Shown: positions 59,117 to 64,000 of the stretch, piece by piece
Layout of the letters: every line of letters begins with the position of its first letter
Numbering within the stretch: the stretch's first letter is position 1
Assembly (NCBI RefSeq): GCF_013170705.1
Contig: NZ_CP033334.1
Location: 1,899,501 to 1,963,500 of the forward strand
Reading direction: 5' to 3'
DNA: 64,000 nt
DNA from: Mesorhizobium loti
Lineage (GTDB): Bacteria; Pseudomonadota; Alphaproteobacteria; Rhizobiales; Rhizobiaceae
The notes under the pieces: generated by a model
What the model was told of the DNA's origin: nothing
The model's database searches: none
Seen by the model: only the letters and a program-made list of their open reading frames with translations
Translations under genes and position numbers: made by a program

Positions 59117-60058
59117 ATGCCCCAACCACGCAAGATCATCATCGACACCGACCCCGGCCAGGACGATGCCGTCGCCATTCTCTTGGCGCTTGGCAGCAGT
59201 GAACTGGAGATCGTCGGCATCACCGCCGTTGCCGGCAACGTGCCGCTGAAGCTCACCGAGAAGAATGCCCGCAGGATCTGCGAACTGGCCGGCCGGCCCG
59301 ATATCAAGGTCTATGCCGGGGCCATCCGTCCCCTGGCGCGCCAGCTGGTCACCGCCGAGGAAGTGCATGGCAAGACGGGCCTCAACGGGCCACAATTGCC
59401 CGAACCCACGATGAAGCTGCAGGAGCAGTATGCCGTCGACTTCATCGTCGAGACGCTGATGAAGGAAGAGAGCGGCACCATCACGCTCTGCCCGCTCGGG
59501 CCGCTGACCAACATCGCGCTGGCGCTGATCCGCGAACCGCGCATCGCCCGGCACATCAAGGAAATCGTGCTGATGGGCGGCGGCTTCTTCGAGGGCGGCA
59601 ACGTCACTCCGGCGGCCGAATTCAACATCTATGTCGATCCGCAGGCCGCCGATCTGGTGTTCAAGTCCGGCATCCCGATCGTGATGATGCCGCTCGACGT
59701 CACCCACAAGGCGCTGACCACCGCCAAGCGCACGCAGGCCTTCCGCAAGCTCGGCACCAAGGTCGGCATCGCGACCGCCGAGATGCTGGAATTCTTCGAA
59801 CGCTACGACGAGGGCAAGTACGGCACCGATGGCGGCCCGCTGCACGACCCCTGCGTCATCGCCTATCTGCTGAAGCCGGACCTGTTCAAAGGCCGCAACT
59901 GCAATGTCAGCGTGGAAACCGCCTCGGAATTGACCATGGGCATGACCGTGATCGACTGGTGGGGCGTGACCAAGCGGGAAAAGAACGCCATGGTGATGCG
60001 CGACATCGACCATGACGGCTTCTTCGCGCTGCTGGTGGAGAGGCTGGGTCGGTTGTGA
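59117..60058 (+). CDS. Ribonucleoside hydrolase (nucleoside N-ribosidase)
   Basis: 313 residues of the IUNH family. The calcium site DTDPGQDDAVAILLAL is at residues 10-25, and the late GPLHDPCVIAYLL motif completes it. It splits nucleosides into base and ribose. ATG 59117 has GGA seven bases ahead. Ribokinase and an amidase are encoded less than 3 kb away on the other strand, suggesting ribonucleoside salvage. Specificity (inosine-uridine or pyrimidine) is not clear. Confidence 0.9.
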   Translation: MPQPRKIIIDTDPGQDDAVAILLALGSSELEIVGITAVAGNVPLKLTEKNARRICELAGRPDIKVYAGAIRPLARQLVTAEEVHGKTGLNGPQLPEPTMKLQEQYAVDFIVETLMKEESGTITLCPLGPLTNIALALIREPRIARHIKEIVLMGGGFFEGGNVTPAAEFNIYVDPQAADLVFKSGIPIVMMPLDVTHKALTTAKRTQAFRKLGTKVGIATAEMLEFFERYDEGKYGTDGGPLHDPCVIAYLLKPDLFKGRNCNVSVETASELTMGMTVIDWWGVTKREKNAMVMRDIDHDGFFALLVERLGRL

Positions 60059-60061
60059 AAA

Positions 60062-60204
60062 CTCCCTTCTCCCCGGTCGCGGGAGAAGATCCCGGCAGGG
60101 GGATGAGGCCGGCACAAACGCTGATATTTTGCCTTGCGTCCTCGGCGCTGACCTCACCCGATCGCTTCGCGACCACCCTCTCCCCGCAAACGGGGCGAGG
60201 GAAG
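60062..60204. repeat. Rhizobial palindromic repeat element
   Basis: The gap between the nucleoside hydrolase and LysE genes holds CTCCCTTCTCCCCG..CGGGAGAAG followed by CCGGCAGGGGGATGAGG, facing the inverted and diverged copy CCTCACCCGATCGCTTCGCG..CCCTCTCCCCGCAAACGGGG. It is a 143-bp palindromic element of the repeat kind common in Mesorhizobium and kin, filling the whole gap between convergent genes. Confidence 0.65.
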
Positions 60205-60212
60205 GGGCGATG

Positions 60213-60827
60213 TCACTTCGACCTTGAAAACGCCAGCCAAAGGCCGCCGCCGACCAGGAAACTGCCGCTGATCCGGGACATTAGCTTGATGCGGCTGGCC
60301 GACAGCAGGCGCCCGGCGCGGCCGGCGGCGAGTGCGTAGGTCGAATCCGACATGGCGGCGAAGATCATGGCGGTGAGGCCCATGACGACGATCTGCAGCG
60401 AGTAGTTGCCTTGCGGCGCGATGAACTGCGGAAAGAACGCGCCGAAGAACACCAGCGTCTTGGGGTTGCTCAGCGCCACCAGCAGGCCCTGCAGGAAGAA
60501 GCCACCGCGCGGCTTCCGCGCCGTTCCGTCGGCGTTCAGTGTGCCCTTGGAGCGGAACATCTGCACGCCCATCCAGATCAGGTAGGCGGCGCCGATCAGC
60601 CTGACCCATTCGAACCAGTGGCCCATGCCCGAGATCAGCGTGTTGAGGCCAATGCCGACAATGGCGATCATGATGGCAAGGCCAGCCTGCGTGCCGGCGA
60701 CATTGGCGAGGCCGGCGCGGGTTCCGTGGCGGATGCTGTTGGCGATGATCAGCGTGACCGTCGGTCCCGGCACCAGGATGATGACGATGCAAGCGAGAAC
60801 ATAGGCGGCATAGAGTTCCAGCGACAT
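60213..60827 (-). CDS. LysE-family exporter
   Basis: 204 residues, six predicted helices, RhtB/LysE superfamily. Family features are LVPGPTVTLIIANSIRHG near the start and LVALSNPKTLVFFGAFFPQF in the middle. It exports amino acids or related small molecules. ATG 60827 has AGGGA ahead; the longer frame to 60887 is unlikely. It stands alone, 109 bp downstream of the amidase gene on the same strand. The substrate is unknown. Confidence 0.87.
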   Translation of the reverse strand: MSLELYAAYVLACIVIILVPGPTVTLIIANSIRHGTRAGLANVAGTQAGLAIMIAIVGIGLNTLISGMGHWFEWVRLIGAAYLIWMGVQMFRSKGTLNADGTARKPRGGFFLQGLLVALSNPKTLVFFGAFFPQFIAPQGNYSLQIVVMGLTAMIFAAMSDSTYALAAGRAGRLLSASRIKLMSRISGSFLVGGGLWLAFSRSK

Positions 60828-60935
60828 GATTTTTTCCCTTGGCTTGCCGCCGACGCGGCGCAACAGGGGATAATCAATGCATGACAATAGCCTCCGCGCA
60901 AGACATCCGCGAATCGCTGCGTCGTGGCACGCGGG

Positions 60936-62381
60936 TCAAGCGCCGGCCTGCCAGGGCAGTGTCGCCTCATAGGCAGCCGCCGCCCTTAGCACGGCGAGGT
61001 CGCCGCGCGGACGGCCGATCAACTGCATGCCCATTGGCCGGCTCTTTTCGTCGAAGCCGACCGGCACGTTGACCGCCGGGCAGCCACCCAGAGTGGCGAA
61101 GGCGGAAACCTGCATCCAGCGGTGATAGCTGTCCATCGGCCGTCCGGCAACCTCGCTTGGCCAGTGCGTGGTGACATCGAAAGGAAAGACCTGCGCGGTC
61201 GGCAGCGCGATGAGATCGAAGCGGTCGAAGATCGACAGCAGCGTACGATGCCAGGAAGTGCGGATGACCGAGGCCGCGCGGATCTGCGGCGCCGTCAGCC
61301 GCATTGCGTTCTCGATTTCCCATATGGCTTCAGGTTTCAGAAGGTCGCGCTTGGCGGGATCGTCGTAATGGGCCTGGAGGGCGCAGCCGCTGCTGGCCTG
61401 GCGCAGCCTCACGAAGGCCTGCCACAGCGCCTCGAAGTCGAAATCCGGCAGCAAGGGTTCAATCACGAAGGACTGGCCCGCGAGCCGGCCGAGCGCTGCC
61501 TCGCACAGACCGAGGATGCCGGGTTCGACCGGCAAGTGGCCGCCGAGGTCGCCGAGCCAGGCGACGCGGCCGCCAGTCGAGGGCGTTGCGAGCCCTGCGA
61601 GGAACGAGCCCTGTTTCTCATAGGACAGTGGGGCCCGCGGATGATAACCCGCCTGCACGTCGAGCAGCAGAGCCATGTCGGCGACGTTGCGGCCCATTGG
61701 ACCCTCGACGCCCATCTGCGCATGGAAAACCTCGAAATCCGGCCCGGCGGGCACGAGCCCCTGCGACGGGCGGAAGCCGTAGACATTGTTCCAGGCGGCC
61801 GGGTTGCGCAGCGAGCCGCCGAAGTCGCTGCCGTCGGCGACGGGAACCATGTCGAGCGCCAGCGCCACCGCCGCACCGCCGCTCGACCCGCCGGCGGTGA
61901 GCGCCGGATCGAAAGCGTTCAGCGTCGGCCCGAAAACGTTGTTGTAGGTGTTGGAGCCGAGCCCGAATTCGGGGACATTGGTCTTGCCGATGATGATGGC
62001 GCCGGCATCGCGGATGCGCTCGACGAAGAAATCGTCTTCCTGCGGCACGAAATCGGCGAAGAGCGGCGAGCCGAAGGAGGTCCTGAGCCCAATGGTCGAG
62101 GCAAGGTCCTTGATGGCGATGGGCAGACCGAAGAGCGTTCCGGTTTCGCTCGCCTGCCTGCTATCGGCCGCGTCGGCCTCGCGCAGGATGTCGCCGCGGT
62201 CGCGCAGCGAGACGATGGCGTTGACGAGCGGGTTGACCGCTTCGATGCGGTCGAGGAAGGCCGTCACCACCTCACGTACGGAAAGCTTCCTGTGGCGGAT
62301 CGCGTCGGCCAGTTCGACTGCGGACAGGCGGCAGATGTCGCCGGCCGAAGGCACCGCATGTTTGGTCCGGGGACGCATCAT
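60936..62381 (-). CDS. Amidase-signature-family amidase
   Basis: 481 residues. The Ser-cisSer-Lys triad is K91 (PIAIKDLAST), S166 (TAGGSSGGAAV) and S190 (GSDFGGSLRNPA). The family hydrolyses amide bonds; there is no GatB/C context, so it is not the tRNA amidotransferase. Its ATG overlaps the ribokinase stop (TGATG), so the two are translationally coupled, which suggests a link to nucleoside or nicotinamide catabolism. The substrate is not certain. Confidence 0.9.
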   Translation of the reverse strand: MMRPRTKHAVPSAGDICRLSAVELADAIRHRKLSVREVVTAFLDRIEAVNPLVNAIVSLRDRGDILREADAADSRQASETGTLFGLPIAIKDLASTIGLRTSFGSPLFADFVPQEDDFFVERIRDAGAIIIGKTNVPEFGLGSNTYNNVFGPTLNAFDPALTAGGSSGGAAVALALDMVPVADGSDFGGSLRNPAAWNNVYGFRPSQGLVPAGPDFEVFHAQMGVEGPMGRNVADMALLLDVQAGYHPRAPLSYEKQGSFLAGLATPSTGGRVAWLGDLGGHLPVEPGILGLCEAALGRLAGQSFVIEPLLPDFDFEALWQAFVRLRQASSGCALQAHYDDPAKRDLLKPEAIWEIENAMRLTAPQIRAASVIRTSWHRTLLSIFDRFDLIALPTAQVFPFDVTTHWPSEVAGRPMDSYHRWMQVSAFATLGGCPAVNVPVGFDEKSRPMGMQLIGRPRGDLAVLRAAAAYEATLPWQAGA

Positions 62382-63286
62382 CAGCTGACTTTCTGCAAGG
62401 CCTGATCGACATCCTTGGCCAGCGGGATCGCCGGTTGAGCGCCCGGCTTCAGGCAGGCCAGCGAGCCAGCCGTACCGGCGCGCGCCAGCGCCTTTTCGAG
62501 CGTGAGGCCGGACGACAGGCCGGCAGCGAAGTAACCGCAGAAGGTGTCGCCGGCGCCGACCGTGTCGACGGGGGTGATCTTCATTGCCGGAACGGTCAGG
62601 AAGTCGGTCGGCGTCGCCGCCATGACGCCGTCGCCGCCGAGCGTGACGACGATGGTGCGGCCGGTTTTCGCGGCGAAGTCGCGCATGCGTGCCGCACGGT
62701 CGCGGCCGTTCAGCGCCAGCGCCTCGCCATAGAGGTCGAACTCGGTCTCGTTGGCGACGGCATAATCGGCCTTGCCGAGGAAAGCCGCCGCGTCGCCCTG
62801 GAAAGGAGCGGTGTTGAGCACGGTGACGGCGCCGGCCGCCCGCGCCTGGTCGAGCGCGGCATCGACGGTCGCCAGCGGGATCTCGTGCTGGAGCAGCACG
62901 ACGTCGCCCTTTTTCAGGAAGGCCTTGGAAAGGTCGCCGGGCACCACGGAAGCATTGGCGCCGGGGACCACGGCGATGATGTTCTCGCCGTCGTCACCGA
63001 CCATGATCAGCGCCGTGCCGGTCGAGGCAAAGGTTTCGCCCACGCCCGACAGATCGACCTTGGCCTCGCGCAGCAATGCCAGCGCCTCGCCGGCGAAACT
63101 GTCCTTGCCGACGGCGCCGACCATGCGCACCGGGGCACCGGCGCGTGCGGCGGCCAGCGCCTGGTTGGCGCCCTTGCCGCCGGGCGCCGTGGCGAAACCG
63201 GAGCCGCTCACCGTTTCGCCGGGACTCGGCAGGCGGTCGACTTTGGCGATAAGGTCGAGGTTGATTGAGCCGATGACGATAATCAA
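62381..63286 (-). CDS. rbsK: Ribokinase
   Basis: 301 residues, PfkB family. The amino-terminal signature GGKGANQALAAARAGAPV and the carboxy-terminal DTVGAGDTFCGYFAAGL with the catalytic Asp are intact. It phosphorylates ribose to ribose 5-phosphate, using the ribose freed by the nearby nucleoside hydrolase. It is transcribed ahead of the amidase with a one-base overlap. No rbs transporter is in the window. Confidence 0.91.
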   Translation of the reverse strand: MIIVIGSINLDLIAKVDRLPSPGETVSGSGFATAPGGKGANQALAAARAGAPVRMVGAVGKDSFAGEALALLREAKVDLSGVGETFASTGTALIMVGDDGENIIAVVPGANASVVPGDLSKAFLKKGDVVLLQHEIPLATVDAALDQARAAGAVTVLNTAPFQGDAAAFLGKADYAVANETEFDLYGEALALNGRDRAARMRDFAAKTGRTIVVTLGGDGVMAATPTDFLTVPAMKITPVDTVGAGDTFCGYFAAGLSSGLTLEKALARAGTAGSLACLKPGAQPAIPLAKDVDQALQKVS

Positions 63287-63440
63287 GCAAGGCCTCCTGC
63301 CGGTATGAATTCAAGGTTCCGGAACGTCCACGGTGCGTGGGGGCGAAGACGGGCCGTTCCAATCGCGCGGGAAGCTAGCCTGTAAGGTCGCGGCTTGCCA
63401 GACCACGCGAATGGTCCAGCTCGATTTGTGGTATCGTGCG

Positions 63441-63926
63441 CTATTCACAACGCACGGTGACGGTGCCCTGATAGCTGCCGGCGGGAAAGATACCGCTCGA
63501 CTTCGTGGCGGTTAGATCGACTTGCATGGGGTGGGTGCCGTTGACGACCCTTTGCGGCACGCTGCCGTTGATATCGACACCCGAACCATCGAGGCGGAAG
63601 ACCGAGGCGAAGGTCACATTGGTGCTGCCGCCGCTCGGCGCGGACGAGAACGCGGCAGGTGGCGGCGCCGAAACAGAATAACAATCAAGCAAGTTAAGTA
63701 TCGAGCACAGCAGCGAGTTCGCCACCACGGTGGCACTGGCGCTCGATCCGCCTGCCTGCTTGGACCCCAGTATACTGATGGCGGGATTTGCGGTCATCGT
63801 TCCCGATGCCCCGACCATGATGGTGCAGGTGCCGATGATCGCCGCTTGCGCCGGAACACAGAAGCCGGCAAATGCTGCCATCGCAAGCAGCGCGCGGTTA
63901 TTTCTTCTTCTTCTTTTTCTTGCCAT
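63441..63926 (-). CDS. Secreted pilin-like protein of unknown function
   Basis: 161 residues. A basic amino end (MARKRRRRNN) and signal peptide (ALLAMAAFAGFCVPAQA) lead to a mature beta-rich protein with four cysteines and a carboxy strand FPAGSYQGTVTVRCE like the closing strand of spore-coat-U or chaperone-usher pilins. No exact family can be claimed. Its start overlaps the 3' end of the next minus-strand gene by 29 bases, so they are probably in one operon. Confidence 0.7.
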   Translation of the reverse strand: MARKRRRRNNRALLAMAAFAGFCVPAQAAIIGTCTIMVGASGTMTANPAISILGSKQAGGSSASATVVANSLLCSILNLLDCYSVSAPPPAAFSSAPSGGSTNVTFASVFRLDGSGVDINGSVPQRVVNGTHPMQVDLTATKSSGIFPAGSYQGTVTVRCE

Positions 63927-64000
63927 CGCTATTTCCGGTCCTGAGGCTCCAGCCCTCGTTGGCCCATCCGGGTGATGCGGCCGTCGGAGCAGTGGTGGCA
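63898..64000 (-). CDS. 3' end of an upstream minus-strand gene (partial)
   Basis: From the window edge a frame of 33 codons ends in TAA at 63900-63898. Its last residues read ..SPGWANEGWSLRTGNSDGKKKKKK, protein-like with a lysine tail. The frame overlaps the start of the pilin-like gene by 29 bases. It would be the carboxy end of a gene continuing outside the window; no family can be assigned. Confidence 0.45.
   Translation of the reverse strand, partial: ATTAPTAASPGWANEGWSLRTGNSDGKKKKKKK

Noticed and set aside
1..64000. tRNA genes, rRNA genes, CRISPR arrays, transposases, phage genes
   Set aside because: Looked for on both strands; no cloverleaf with CCA-proximal stem and TTC loop, no regularly spaced repeats, no transposase or integrase motif seen.

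Overview
The window reads as chromosomal DNA of a high-GC alphaproteobacterium of the Rhizobiales, most like Mesorhizobium or a close relative. This is inferred from gene order and signals, not from a database search. The evidence is the lptC-lptA-lptB-rpoN-hpf-ptsN block, an ornithine-lipid acyltransferase (olsB) with a Pho-box-like site, a cysG-DUF2849-cysI-cysH-DUF934 sulfate assimilation cluster, an Hsp20-DUF1150 pair, rhizobial RpoH-type (CTTGAA-N17-CCANNT) and EcfG-type (GGAAC-N16/17-CGTT) promoters, and dispersed palindromic intergenic repeats typical of rhizobia. I found no rRNA, tRNA, CRISPR array, transposase or prophage gene. Coding density is high and the base composition looks even throughout.

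Layout. 1-7.7 kb: a carbohydrate-use operon with a CUT1 sugar ABC transporter (binding protein, two permeases, ATPase), a TIM-barrel isomerase, a Gfo/Idh/MocA dehydrogenase and an aldo/keto reductase. It is preceded by two copies of a LacI-type operator 262 bp apart. 7.8-14.1 kb: an extracytoplasmic protease neighbourhood with a trypsin-like and a V8-like serine protease, and a minus-strand operon of a secreted caspase-fold protein, a six-cysteine secreted protein and a one-pass membrane protein. 14.3-18.4 kb: a Zur/Fur regulator and polA, then a candidate heat-shock small RNA in the gap beside polA. 18.4-27.2 kb: M20 peptidase, RNase D, small stress-type membrane proteins behind an EcfG promoter, a bifunctional PBP1A, an SDR, and an MDR dehydrogenase divergent from an AraC regulator. 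27.2-37.5 kb: a CPA2 antiporter, a host-attachment-family protein behind a second EcfG promoter, the sulfate assimilation cluster, a GMC oxidoreductase and a DJ-1/PfpI protein.

37.7-52.3 kb: fatty acid desaturase, grpE, a TRIC/UPF0126 membrane protein, olsB, a hybrid histidine kinase, a minus-strand set (quinone oxidoreductase, lspA, SpoU RNA methylase, rRNA methylase), a WYL regulator, VOC and EVE proteins, an ornithine cyclodeaminase homologue, and the sppA-ihfB-lapA set. 52.5-58.9 kb: LPS transport genes, sigma-54, hibernation factor, PtsN, then the heat-shock hsp20-DUF1150 pair. 59.1-64 kb: nucleoside hydrolase, LysE exporter, amidase and ribokinase (a plausible ribonucleoside salvage set), ending in a secreted pilin-like protein and the 3' end of another gene.

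The observations most worth following are the candidate RpoH-driven small RNA with three C-rich hairpin loops (about 18134-18282), the secreted caspase operon with its protease neighbours, the paired sugar operators, the two EcfG promoters, a DNA polymerase I whose proofreading motif has lost its acidic residue, and a palindromic element that begins directly after two different stop codons.
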